From Symbiodinium sp. CCMP2592 (Eukaryota > Sar > Dinophyceae > Suessiales > Symbiodiniaceae): DNA of 64,000 bases. The stretch spans positions 62,001 to 126,000 of the forward strand of contig CAJNDT010005757.1 in NCBI GenBank assembly GCA_905221615.1, given 5' to 3'. The translations under genes were made by a program, and so were the position numbers. The notes under the pieces are model-generated. The model searched no databases, was not told the origin of the DNA, and was given only the letters and a program-made list of their open reading frames with translations. Below, piece by piece: positions 41,005-52,605 of this stretch; the first letter of the stretch is position 1; the number at the start of each line of letters is the position of its first letter.

Positions 41005-41020
41005 CGAAAACGGCTGCGGC
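41005..41020 (-). promoter_or_regulatory. SL-like motif before unit 3
   Basis: Minus strand reads GCCGCAGCCGTTTTCG. Over the full 22-base window, 15 positions match the dinoflagellate leader. Confidence 0.5.
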
Positions 41021-41324
41021 ATGTATCCAAGAGAGAACAAGGAACACGGCACAAAGGGCGGCAGCAATCTGTTTTGCCGTCAACGTCCCCAAGTCGGTGT
41101 GGCACCTGGAGGTAGTTCAATGGCCGGTTGCCAGGTCGTCCGGCGGGCTTCAAGTAGACTGCCACAAGCGGGTGCTTCTCGGAGGATTTCAGCGTCCTTG
41201 ACGGTGGCAATCGCAGTGGTGCTCCTCATGTAGGAGAGGTGTCGGTCGCCCTGGAGTAACTGAAAGTGTGATGGGTGCAGATAACGACCATGGCGTTGAT
41301 GAAGGAGCTGCGAGAGTCGTTGTT

Positions 41325-41489
41325 TCACATGGTGATGAGCATGTCGCTCCACACATGAAAGTCAAACCACTCCGCATGTCCACCGTCATCGGGTAGGTCA
41401 CAGCAAAGGAACCATGCCGGAATCAGAACACGCAGACGTATTAGATTAGGTGGAATGGGTAGCCCGGCGACGGCGGCTGATCGTTTCAT
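41325..41489 (-). CDS. ORF unit 2 of the chain (54 aa)
   Basis: ATG at 41489, 46 bp after an SL-like motif. Begins MKRSAAVAGLPIPPNLIRL. A further minus frame (41352-41080) overlaps and continues downstream, so the unit may be longer and frameshifted. No family recognised. Confidence 0.3.
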   Translation of the reverse strand: MKRSAAVAGLPIPPNLIRLRVLIPAWFLCCDLPDDGGHAEWFDFHVWSDMLITM

Positions 41490-41534
41490 AGAGCTCGGCG
41501 TGAAGAAGGGCGCGGCCGTGTTGTAAAACAATGG

Positions 41535-41550
41535 GAGAAACGGCTGCGGG
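41535..41550 (-). promoter_or_regulatory. SL-like motif before unit 2
   Basis: Minus strand reads CCCGCAGCCGTTTCTC. Same core as the other chain motifs. Confidence 0.5.
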
Positions 41551-41666
41551 ATCAATAAATCAGAGGAAAGGGTTGCGACACGAAAACAATGGGGCATCGG
41601 GCATATGATCTTTTCCGTGCGGGCAGTCAAGAAGAGTGTATGAAGACCAGAATGCGGAACTCGGCG

Positions 41667-42431
41667 TCATGGATCCATATCATTGGCGGAGGCTGTGGTG
41701 AAGAACACGCGGCGGTGGTAATGGAGACATTGTCCCAACAACAGGTAGGAGCGGGCGCGTAGACACCGTAGCTGTGTTTGCAACAACTCCATAGCCTCCC
41801 AAGTGTGAATTTCATGAGGGATCATCAATGTCAGAACCGCATCTGAAAACCGGACCACGTCAGCGTAGGTGGTGCCGATAGGTAGGATGCGTGGAGGCAG
41901 AAATGGTCCTCGCATACGGGGAGTAGGTTCACCTGGTAGTAGTTGAGCGGGTCGAGGTTGATGAACGTCCCGAGTAATGAAGTGGGTAATGTTGCGCCCG
42001 TGCAAGAAATGAATGACTTCATAGTTCATACTGCGGTCAACCCGGAGGAGCTGCGTGGTGAGATACAAGTCGAGCACAATCTCGAACAACCCATGGTAAG
42101 AATTATCCGCGATCTGGACGACCTCATAATACATGTTGCAGGCCTCCGTCATCACCTCGTGCATAATCTGGTGGATGTGCGGTCGCGGTGAGGTCGAGGA
42201 GAACGGAACCAACCAGCCTCGCATCCAGATGAAAGGAGAAAGCCAAAAATTGACCGGGACGTCGGTGAAGGTGGAAATCGTACGGTTTTCTCCAGAGGAT
42301 AGTGAGACATAGGTGGTCGAGGGGGTCGGTGTAGTGCGATCCCTGCGAGATTCTCGAGCAGCTGCCACCCATTCGCGGTATTCAGAGGTAGTAGGAAGGT
42401 CCACCAGTGCCTCCGGTGCCAAGTTCGCCAT
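41667..42431 (-). CDS. ORF unit 1 of the chain (254 aa)
   Basis: ATG at 42431, 39 bp after an SL-like motif. An ordered-looking composition, with aromatic and hydrophobic residues spread through (VPVNFWLSPFIWMRGWLVPF near 58-77) and few low-complexity parts. No domain recognised. First and most protein-like of the short units, upstream of the Penelope-like element on the same strand. It may be an accessory ORF of that element or an independent gene. Confidence 0.5.
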   Translation of the reverse strand: MANLAPEALVDLPTTSEYREWVAAARESRRDRTTPTPSTTYVSLSSGENRTISTFTDVPVNFWLSPFIWMRGWLVPFSSTSPRPHIHQIMHEVMTEACNMYYEVVQIADNSYHGLFEIVLDLYLTTQLLRVDRSMNYEVIHFLHGRNITHFITRDVHQPRPAQLLPGEPTPRMRGPFLPPRILPIGTTYADVVRFSDAVLTLMIPHEIHTWEAMELLQTQLRCLRARSYLLLGQCLHYHRRVFFTTASANDMDP

Positions 42432-42469
42432 GGTGTGATGAGCAAGTGGATGAAGGGTAAACCAAGTAG

Positions 42470-42485
42470 CTGAAACGGCTGCGGG
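42470..42485 (-). promoter_or_regulatory. SL-like motif before unit 1
   Basis: Minus strand reads CCCGCAGCCGTTTCAG, then CTACTTGG. Same core as the other chain motifs. Confidence 0.5.
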
Positions 42486-42764
42486 TGGAGGACATCGGGT
42501 AACAACTCAGAGTGTGTGAAGTCAGTGATGAAAAGGAAGAGCAAGTGAGGAGTCTTTGTGTCACACGGTCATCCGCTCCAGGAGGTGTCCTGAAGGTGTC
42601 TGCTCTGCAGGGCGGTGCCAAAGGCATGGAGTCGTAATCGGAATAGAAGCCTCGTCCCACCTAATCGGGCCCATAAAACACAACCAGGCCTATAAAATAT
42701 TGACGTCGTTGTGGGTCCAAGTTGACAGTATAAGCATGCTTCGAAATTGATGTGGCTGCCTTCT

Positions 42765-42990
42765 TCATGGAGCCAAATTCCTGTGATTGAGCCAGACTAC
42801 TATGCACTTAGGGTTTCAGGCGCTTAGGTTCAACTTGATTGAATGAGCCAAAATCTCGTGATTGAGCCATACATCTGCGGGCTTAGGGTTTAAGGTCTTT
42901 AGGATTTTTTTCACCCGGAACGTGATTGAGCCAAACTCCCGTGATTGAGCCATACATCTGCGGACTTACAGCTTAAGGTCTTTTAGGGTC
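42765..42990. repeat. Degenerate tandem repeat with TGATTGAGCCA
   Basis: GTGATTGAGCCATACATCTG recurs at 42858 and 42940, each copy followed by telomere-like TTAGGGTTTAAGGTCTTT. Related GTGATTGAGCCA words lie at 42780 and 42922. TGAGCCAAAAT at 42844-42854 equals 11 bases of the leader's complement, but within this repeat that may be chance. Confidence 0.55.
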
Positions 42991-42999
42991 TTTAGGGGT

Positions 43000-43768
43000 G
43001 ATAATAGGCTTGGAAATATTGTACTAAGAATAGATAGGATATGACCTGGCCACCGTGAGCTATAGCCGTAGCCGTACTCAGATTCATCTCCGCCGTCGTC
43101 TTCAGCCTCGGAGACACCACTTGAGCAAACTGTTTCCCCCAATATTCATGGGTGCACACCCTTCTTATTGGCGATGCCGATAATGATACGGGCTCCATGT
43201 GGCAAGAAACTAACAAGACGAGCGACAGACCGTAAGAGGATCGTGCACTCGTTGAAGACATAAGCCGACAGACCTCAAGCACCGGGCACTCCGGAAAGGT
43301 ATTAGCAACTTGGCCACAGGTACAGCTCGACCGCAAGTGAACGACAGCAGCAGTTGTTGGCACTCATTGTGGCTATGATTGCACGCAAGCTTTTTTTCTC
43401 GCGAGTCACTGAGACACTGCCGCGATCAGCATCACGAGGCATCTGCAGCATCACTCGGCCGGGTCCTCGGCCAACGGTTCCTCCTCTTCGCCTTCACCTT
43501 CAACATCATTGCCAATCTTCTCCGGAATCTCGTCGACGGTGCCATCGTCGCCCGTTGCTGCAGCAGCCGCAGCATTGAGGAGCTCATCCTCAGGTTGTTG
43601 CTTGAACTCACAAGTTTAACCCATCAGAATACAAGTCCAGTACCCTTCATCCGAAACCCTGAACCCGCCAGCCGTTAACCCTAAACCGTAAAATCCGTAA
43701 CCCTAAAGCCTTAACCCTGAGAGCCCTGACCCGAAACCTAAACACAACCAAAAAGCCTCAAAGAGAGC
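43000..43768. other. Gene-free stretch
   Basis: Lies downstream of the long gene's stop. 43670-43745 is telomere-like (TTAACCCTAAACC). Nothing else is supported. Confidence 0.4.
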
Positions 43769-46700
43769 TTAGCTTTGCAACTCTGAATAGGGTCTGGGGG
43801 CTGCAAGGGTTTTCACGATGTCAACCGCCATGCCACTTTCAAGTTTAACCCGGCACATCTCCGCGATCTCTTCCTGCTTCTCTGGAGTGACCCCATCTCG
43901 CTTCTTGACCTGACATGCAGTGAGAAGCCACGCAGATCGACCAACAAAGACTGGTAGGAGCATGAAGTGATAAAAAACATGCTATCAGATGCAGTACTTC
44001 AGAAAGCAAGGCACAGTCATGACCTCACGCTTCGTCGTCTTGTCATCTCCTTTCTGGAGCTTGATTCCCCACTTCTGGTGCTTGATGTACTGATACTTGT
44101 TGGCCTTCCAAAACTCTTTCTTCGATGGATCTGCTGGCGGAACTGGCGGATCAGCACCGGCGGGTCTCTTGGCAACCATCCCCTTCAACTTTGCACTTGG
44201 CTCAGTGTCAGGCTTGCTCTCGGAGGCCGATTCCGGAGCGGTCTTCTTCGCATTTCCCTTCGCCTTGGCTTTTGCCGGAGCGGTATTCTTCGCATTTCCC
44301 TTCGCCTTAGCTTTTGCCTTCGCCTTCGCCTTTGTTTTAGCAAAAGCCTTGGCTTTTGCTTTCGCCTTCGGCTTTTTCGTCGTCATCGTACTGCTTCCTG
44401 CTGGCTTCTTTGCCGGCTTGTCCACTTCGGCCAACTTTGGGCTAGCATCGGAGAGGTCGTCCACATCTTGGAGCTGGGCCGCTTGGAGGACAGCTGAAAG
44501 CATGCTGGTCCGCACAAGCACTCACGCAGGAACGAGCCTGCCTCGCTGACTCGTGAAAAAAACGCCTTTGAACCGTGATGCCGATTATAAGGGAGTGAAT
44601 GCAAGCTGTGTTTCAAGGCAGCACAGCCACCATGATTACTAAGCATGACAACTGGAAGTCACAGTCTTTCGGATGTGAAGAGACATTGCTGATGCCCCCA
44701 AAGAGCTGCTTTCGAGGTGGAGAAAGTGGCACCTGACCCTGAAATCGGAGGTCATGCTCTGACGATCAAAGATTTAAAAGTCGGGACGAGGCTGCGACAT
44801 GCAGCGGATTCTGATGTGCCCAAGAAATGAAGCCGCTGTGGACCGGACCACTAGGTCAGCCTTGCTGCATGCAAGCCCGGGACTTGCACTCGCCTCTTCA
44901 GGTAGTACTTCGGCTTCAAAGGAACGACGGGTGATGAAGAGCTGTACTCAACCTGGCACAATGATGTGAGAGCTGCATGCCTCTACGCCAACATTGGCCC
45001 GGTGGGGAGTCGGGAGGCACCGAAGCAGCCTCCTGGAACCCGAAACCAAAGTGACGAAATCCGAAATACTGCTGTACCAGGCCTCCCACATGGTGCTGCA
45101 TATGGAGCTCTGCGGAAAGAAATGTAATTCTCCAAGCAATGCCCCGGCGAACTGTGTGGACCTGATGTTCATCATGTCCACCTCAGAGACACCTTTCGGC
45201 ACGAAGCAGTTGACCTTGTCGGCCGGAGTTACCTTGTACCGGAAGCTTCGGGGCTGGTTGTCCTGCAACAATTCATGGGCGATGGAATAATTAAAACCAT
45301 CCTGAACATCATATGAATCATGTAAGGAATTTCTAGTCTCCTTCGGAAACACAGCCAAGTACAACAGCCAACTACCACATCGAATCAGTCTCAGAGCAAC
45401 ATCCAAAAGTTGAAAAACAAATTACAAATAGTTTCTAAGTCGTCCCATCTAAGTTCCCAAGAACTCAACACGCAAGATTGCCAAATGACCAACCATACAG
45501 AAGCTTGGACACCTGCACCACTGCACGTATAAACTAACATGGAATTCCAGGCATCATACAACTTCTACTGCCACAGACGTGAACTGCCTTGCAAAATCAG
45601 TCCTGATTCAAGAGAGCTGCCACGTCGTGATCGACAACACTCATCTCCGTAAGTCCGTGGCGGCTGCAAAGATCATGTGCTATCTCTGCTAGGCATCGGA
45701 GCTGTTTCCTGGGAGGGGTCGCCGATTTATCTACGCATACCAGCAGCTTCGTATCGGTCTCGAGCAGCCACGGGATGGCCTCCTTCGTCGCAGCCTGAAC
45801 CAGGCCTGCCAGGTAAGTACAATCACAACGAAATAACAGCATTAGTGGCAATTTGGATTGTTCAACTATACAGGAGACGAAATTGTCCCCAAATGAGTTT
45901 GTTTTGGACAGCTATACATCGATTTCAACTACACGAAGACATCTTTGGCTGACTTGATGCAACTATTGAAAACCCTCGCCTTTGGGCTTCTGCTGCCATT
46001 GGCCGATGTTGTAGCCAAAAAGCTCGCCCGAAACGTCCTTGTTGGATTCGGACTTGTTGATCAAGTAGAGCCGCTTGTCTTGGGTCCAGGCCACATGCAC
46101 GTCAGGCGATGCCAAAGTGGCACACTGAGCGATGATCCTGGGCTGGCTTCGGGAAAATCAATCCGGAAGTCTCCCAAAATAATACTGAATGCGATCAGGG
46201 AGGAACTTGCAAAACAAGTAAGCCGCAACGCAAATAGTCACAACACACTTATTTAGTGTTTCGGTGGTGGTGCTGCTGCTGGTGCTGCTACTGGTGGTGG
46301 TGGTGGTGGTGGTGGTGGTGGTGGTGGTGGTGGTGGTGGCGGTGGTGGTGGTGGTGGCGGCGGTGGTGGTGGTGGTGGTGGTGGTGGTGGTGGTGGTGGT
46401 CGCACCCCGGTTGCCACCCCCATCCCAGGACGGGGGCGGGGAACCGCTTTACGATTTCCCTTTTCGGGTGCGACCTGTGGCGGTGGTGGTGGCGGTGGTG
46501 GTGGTGGTGGTGGTGGTGGTGGTGGTCGTGGTGGTGGTGGTGGTGGTGGTGGTGGTGGTGGTGGTGGTGGTGGTGGTGGTGGTGGTGGGTGGTGGTGGTG
46601 GTGGTGGTGCTGCTGCTGCTGCTGCTCGTGCTTCTGGTTCTGGTTGTTGTTGCTGCTGCTCTAGTTGTTGTGACTGCTGCTGCTGCTGCTGCTGGTGTTG

Positions 46701-49700
46701 CAGTTGTTGCTGCGGTTGTTGTCACTGGACCCTGACACGGAACATTGGACGAACCTCACATCTTGCTGCCAATTCACGTTTGCGAAGCCTCAAGCTCCGC
46801 CACCGACAGGAAATCTGGCTCCCACGACCCATCTCTCTTCAAATCCTCTGCAAGCTCCTGGTCTGTGAAATCCGGCCGAGCTGTGGTCCTTGTCGGGGTG
46901 GTATTCTCCGAGCCCTGTGTTGAAGACCTGCTCACTGAAACATTGCCCGGAGCCGGAGAAGACTTCAGGTACTCCATGAGTTTGGCCTCTTTCGTCATGA
47001 ACTCCTCGATTTGGCCCTGCAGCTCTGAAGTCAAAGAGCCGACGCTGGCTTGAATCGTCGGGGGGATCCTTTGCTCAATCGCTCACACTCACGGAAAACA
47101 TGCCATGACGACGATTCTTCTTTCCGAAAGGTTCTTGCATCGCAAGCTACACCATCTTGCCATCTTCCAGAACCAGCACTGCGAGCCTCGGGAAGGCAGC
47201 CTCCACACTGGAAGCAGGCCTTTGCTTTGGGCCCGCCATATCCGAGTCGTCCCACCATTCCTGAAACATTGGATTTGGAATGTGACAGACCACTAAATTC
47301 CAGCTGCAATCTATCCACGCAGGCCAAGTCGCTGTACGGATGGCGGCAGCAAGAGCAGTCTTCCGGCTGGCGATATCACTCTCCGAGACATCATCTTCAC
47401 AGCTCAGGCCCCAATACATCCATGTCACGTTCTGGGTGTTCGGGTGGTCGAGTGCCTTCTTCTGCAAGCTCCAAGTTGCTTTGCCCAGCTCGTTGTAGCT
47501 ATGGAAGTTGTAGATCAAGTCGAGCACAGTCACATGGCCGGTGTTCGGTACATCCATTCCCAAGAGGAGCTGCTCCAAAAGTTTCCGTGTGCAGTCGACA
47601 CCTCGTTGGCTTGCCTTATGCTGCAGCAATGCAGCGACAAGTGGAACACCAGACTTATGGATGTCTCTCTAAATTGCAGTTTGAGGCTCTCTGCACCGTG
47701 GCGATGCCGCACCCTCATTATCGCTCAAGAGCTCGCTCACCCTTGCACGTGGAAGGGCACCCAGAATGCCGCTTTGCACCGCCTGCGACTTGGCCCAAAG
47801 CCACTTTGATCCGCTGTGAATGGAGTTGCAAGCCATCAAACCTCAATCATGCAAACTGGACGAAGTGAAGCATCTGAAAGGGTGGCCGAACGACAAGCTG
47901 CACGGGTGAACTCGCTTCCGCTTGTCTGCTCCATGTCCTGGATCGGTGAACATGATGCTCACCTCGTGGAGATCCATGGCCCTTAGATTCTCAGCTGTCA
48001 TTCACAGCTGCTGCGAAATCCCGTGGCCAAGCCACAATGACAAACAACTTAAACTTGAGAAGCCAAATGTCGCATAGAGCTTGTCCTCCAAGAGTCTCCT
48101 GTACTTCGTCACACTCTTGCCGTCAACCTGCCCATATTGGATGGGCAGCAAGATGAACAAGGCTGCACTGGGATTTGTTGCACTGTATGTCTTCGCAAAC
48201 TCGAGAGCATCGTCGATCAACAGGCCGCCTTGGTCCACATCAATCCTAGTCCCAGATTATATGCACACTACACTTGAACCCCTCCTTATCCTTGTGCTTC
48301 GAGAGTCGATTCGGCCACACCGACAGGTCCATGAAAAGGATCGTCACCGGACACCTAAACTCAGAGTCATAAACCCTAAAAGGCCCTAAAACCCTAAACC
48401 CTCAATTTCTTGCACTCTTTCAAACAAAACACGTGGCCAAGCTACGGTGCGGCTGGGCCATGATCCCGGCGATGTTCAAGAATTTTCGACAGTGCATCTG
48501 AATACTGCCCGGCTTCCGAGTGTGCATAGTTGTGGTTTTCCGTCAGCCAGGAGTCAATGAATGCCTTCCCCTTCTCGTGCCGAGCCGTCAAGAACTGCAA
48601 GTCGAGTGACCCCTGCAGGCGACACTTGAGATTCAGTGAAATCACGGCAAATTAAAAATGACTCCTAACGAGTCTGTCCTGCTTGTCTGCATGGTCCTTG
48701 ACCTCCCGGGCATACCGAAGGACATCGCTCAAGTCAGACTCCAGCTTGGCTTTCAGCTGGTTGCAGGTTGCACGTGTGACCATATCATTCAACCTCAGAG
48801 CAGTAAGAAAGACTGACACAGACACCACGACGTGACGATGGACGAGGCCTCCCAAGCAATGCTGGCTTTATCTAAGAGGGAAGCTTCACATCGGCCTGCT
48901 CTCTTTCATCTTGCACCTGTCAGAATGACATGAGAACGAGAAGCACCATTATCTGCTACCGCTTTAGAAAGGATCCTGTTCTCTGGCTTGTCATTGCGAC
49001 CGGCGACACGCAACACCTGCTGCAAAAACCAACTCTCATTCTCCCGACAAGCCTTCTTGTCGAATTTGCCGAGTGCGGCTCGGAAAGCGCCGACCTTGCT
49101 GATGTCTGCTGGAGGAACAGTTTCCTTCAGCAGATTCAAAATGTCGCTGTCGCAGTGCTTTGCGAGGAACCTGACAGCTGACTGCATCTAGTATTTCCTA
49201 TATGATCGCAAGCGAAAACCACGAAATACGCAGAGCAATCTGCAGCCGAAATCTGTGTACATCCTTATCACTTAGAAGCTGCCCCCACCCTGTAATAGTG
49301 GTTTAATAGGAATATAATAGGGCCCTGATATGATATTAGTATAATCCTTATAGTCACTATTACAGGGTGGGGGCAGCTTCTAACTTATCACCAAGAAACG
49401 ACTTCACCAAAACCTTCTCCTCTGCCGTGGCAAAGTCCGCTGGAACTCGTTTTCCGAACTCCGTCAAACAAATGCGAAATCCGGCACAAACCTTGTGCAG
49501 GCTCTCCTGGGCTTCATGGGTCCAGGGTTGGCAATTGCACATGGCAATAACACGTGGGGAAAACGGGGGAGCTACCTCCAATCATGATTATGGTAGACTT
49601 GCACAAGACCACTTGGATGTTGCGACGGGGAACGATGTCTCGACCCACCCATGCCTTTCTCTGCCTGGGGTGAAGGTCCAAGTAGTCTTTGGCCAGCCGC

Positions 49701-52605
49701 TGCATCAAAAAATCCAGGACGCCAGGAATCTTGTTGCTCAGCTCAGCCGCCCACGCATCAGCTCCGGCCGGACTGTAGTCACGACGGAAGCAACCACAAA
49801 CGATCGCCTCGTGAGTTATGAACTTTGCCATCGAGTGCTTCCTGTGCCAGGTCAATGTGACATGATCCCTGCAACATTGGGTTTTAGGGTTCAGGGTTTA
49901 GGGTTTTAGGGTTTAGGGTTTTTGGGTTTAGGGTTTAGGGTTTTAGGGTTTAGGGGTTTAGGGTTTAGGGTTTGGGGTATAGGGTTTAGGGTTTTTGGGT
50001 TTAGGGTTTCGCAGGCCTCACTAGGGTCTCCAGCCGGTCCGTTATCACCCCGTCTACTTCATGAAGCAACATCTGGGCTGCTGCTGCTTCCGCTTTGCCG
50101 AGGTTGTAAGCTGTTGCGAGCTCACCCGCACTCTGCCAAACCTCATGCTTCACGTGCACACAGCAAACGATGAAAATGACTGTGCCCTCACGCCCGCGAA
50201 ACCTGCCACCTCCAGGCCACCACTCTGGCTCCGATCCATTTTCGCGAGCAGTCGAAGCTGAGCAAGCAAATTGAAAGCATTCGGTCGCCTTCGGATGGCA
50301 CTGCTCATCGTGATTCCTGCTGACAAGAAGCATCAATCAGGCAGCCCGCAGATCACCAGACACAAACCGCATGAGGTTCAAATAGTAGCTTCGGGCAAAA
50401 AGTATGCTCAGCTAAACAATATCCACAAAGTAGTCCTCGGTTTTGCAGAACGATGAGCGAAACATCGTCTTGCCCGGGAATGACACAACAGTTGCCATGC
50501 ACGGTGCAAAAGGACCTCAGACTGAGGACTACCTCTTCGAACCGTCTTTGCTGACAAAGAATATCATCTTACTCGTTGCCTCACTGCTGCTCAGGTGCTC
50601 CTGGACTTTCGCAGGCCACACCTGCAGGGTTGAATTACTGCTCAGGGTACTAGCTTCAAAATCCTTCGGAACAACAGAAGCTTTCTTCTCCCAGCACTCC
50701 TGCATGAACTCAGGGTTCTCATAAGCACACCTCAAGCAGCAGTACATAGCCATAGACCGAGTGAAGCCCTTGACGGTCACGACCGACAAGGGAGCCATAA
50801 GAGAATCCATGCCCTTCCCGATGTCGCCGGGCACAAGGTCCAGGCAAGGACGCATGCCTATGTCTCGCCGTTGCTGGGTAACTGACAACCTCTCATTTCC
50901 AGGAATATCAGGATTAGTCATCAGCCTGAGCTCCGATGTGCGATGAACACTATGTCATTATGGTTTCCGAAGCTTAGGGTTCAGGGTCCGGGTTTAGAGT
51001 ATGATTAGTGTATTGCATCTGCCCAACCAAGATCTTTCTTCAGAGAGGGAGCCCATTGCACACCATGAGCTGCCCCAACTGCAGGAGGAGATCCTTAGGA
51101 CAGGTCGGCATCGTCTGGACACACCAGGACTGTCCTTCCAATTCCCCGCTTAATTTAGACTTTTAGGTCATAGTGTGTTTTCACCGAAAAGTTTTAGGGC
51201 TTTCCGGTATTTAGTGTTGTGTGTTAGTGAGTTAGTGCTCTTTTCCCTGCTCGGATTCGGGCCTTAAGACTGTTGCTGGCCAACATTGAACTTACGCAAT
51301 TATTGGGTTTCATTGGGGTTTTGGGCTTAAACTAAAGGATACTGAGAATGATCTATGATTCCCTTAGTCCTCTACCCTCAACCCGGCCCTACATCAACTA
51401 CTGAAATGTAGGAAATATCCTTCAACCTCCTAAACTCGAAGACTTCGGCTAAGAGTCTGGCTCCACTAATCCTCGGACTCCCATGGAAGCATCTATCGGA
51501 AGCATCCAGGGCCGAAGCAACACAGGAGCTTCGTGGCGAAAAGCAGCTTCGGTCGCATAGCTCCTCGTCGCAAGAACATCACGGGCCGTGCCATAAGAAG
51601 TCACGTCAAGTATCGGCTGCCATGAAACATGAGACGCCAACACTATCAGTATCGTTCGCACTGGCTGGCTTGGAATGTCTCTCCGCTTCAAGGCAGGCCT
51701 GGCAGCCTCTGGTGGAAAAGACACTTCCACGAACTTCAAGAACTCCAATGTGGATTCCTGCAAATTGACAAGACTGCTGGTCAGTATACTACTAGGATTA
51801 GAGTAGTAGGCACATGAACAAACCATATAGTTTTAGTGCAAACAAAGCACGAAGAGGACCCGCAAATAGAAATGAAGATCACAAGAGTGTCGCACATCGC
51901 ATTCAAAGTGCGGTCCTTGCTCCCAAAGACATCAGGCTTCATGAAGTACACGTCCATGCTGTCGTGAGCTTGCACCCGGCTTGAACTCGGCGAATTGAGG
52001 GGATCGGGTTTGAAAGGATTGGGAGTCTCAGCTGCACATATGGTCGTTCATGTAACACTACCCGCGACAATGGCACTGATACAACGAGACACTCCGCTTC
52101 ATATGTCACTGTCTGGAACCACCTGACCCACGACGCTGAAAGAATGATCTGAATACTGGCTAGACACGTCACTACTATTCCTCGCCTTGCCTGGGACCGA
52201 CTTACATGTCAAAGAACCACACTACAACTTGCAGAGGCCACGAATACAGTGATGTTTCATACTTGGAGGGTCGGGGGACTTAGTAAGTAGTTATTTTGGG
52301 GACTTATAAGTACCATAACCCAAATTAGAGTCCCTTTTAGGGTACTTATAAGTCTACTTACTACCTACTTACTAAGTCCCCCGACCCTCCAAGTAACCTT
52401 TTATTGTTACAGACCGAGGGCCTGGCTACCACTCTGTGAACATCTGCACGTGCGGAAGCGACAAAGCCGCAGCACTGGGAACTTCAGTGGATGCATCCGA
52501 GGCGATGGAGGCAGAGCTCAAACCCTTCTTGATCGCTGGCGGTCGTGCAGCTTTGGCTGCACCACCAGACTCCCCGCCACCAGACTTCCTCTTAGAGGGT
52601 GGCAT
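43769..52605 (-). CDS. Predicted multi-exon gene, function unrecognised
   Basis: Start ATG 52605 (MPPSKRKSGGGESGG, basic, possible nuclear signal); stop at 43769 after PRPYSELQS. Exons with usable splice sites: 52430-52605, about 51892-52031, about 51460-51757, about 50539-50920, about 50017-50258, 49576-49868, 49392 (or beyond)-49511, about 48917-49181, 48670-48812, 48446-48612, about 48070-48245, about 47950-47994, further exons at 47150-47700, about 46780-47050, about 45971-46147, about 45600-45815, about 44940-45280, 44024 to about 44505, and 43769-43909. Six consecutive-exon joins checked by hand keep frame (50017|49868 and 48070|47994 with GC donors, 49576|49511, 48917|48812, 48670|48612, 48446|48245), as does 44024|43909. 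One late exon encodes a Lys/Ala repeat (PKAKAKAKAFAKTKAKAK). No known domain seen. Confidence 0.65.
46262..46725. repeat. (GGT)n microsatellite in an intron
   Basis: About 460 bp of GGT/GCT triplets, interrupted at about 46400-46480 by a unique segment whose ends form an inverted pair (GTCGCACCCC/GGGTGCGACC). It lies between candidate exons of the long minus-strand gene. Poly-Val/Trp frames on the plus strand are repeat by-products. Confidence 0.9.
49275..49380. mobile_element. TA-flanked MITE with 26-bp perfect inverted ends
   Basis: 49275-49300 (GAAGCTGCCCCCACCCTG...) is the exact reverse complement of 49355-49380. TA lies on each side (49273-49274 and 49381-49382), the target duplication of Tc1/mariner-type transposons. 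The element is 106 bp, non-coding, and fills half of a roughly 200-bp intron. The perfect ends suggest recent insertion. Confidence 0.85.
49877..50012. repeat. Telomere-like array forming almost a whole intron
   Basis: About 18 units of TTTAGGG and variants (GGGTTTTAGGG, GGGTTTTTGGG). The flanking predicted splice sites are 4-10 bp away on each side: GC donor at 50016 and TTGCAG acceptor ending at 49869. Confidence 0.85.
52262..52393. mobile_element. TA-flanked MITE with 29-30-bp perfect inverted ends
   Basis: 52261-52290 and 52365-52394 are exact reverse complements (CTTGGAGGGTCGGGGGAC...). TA occurs at both borders (52260-52261 and 52394-52395). An inner inverted pair (52301-52314 and 52341-52354, GACTTATAAGTACC) extends the fold. 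No ORF. It sits in the first intron of the long gene, about 35 bp after the donor. The decayed element at 6872-7048 has similar ends. Confidence 0.85.

Noticed and set aside
34232-42485. Hammerhead ribozyme of a Penelope-like element
   Set aside because: I looked for CTGATGA...GAAA cores on the minus strand and found none with suitable stems.
46256-46923. Long Val/Trp/Gly/His open frames on both strands
   Set aside because: They are translations of the (GGT)n microsatellite.
49877-50012. Chromosome end (true telomere)
   Set aside because: The array is short, degenerate and lies between exons that join in frame.
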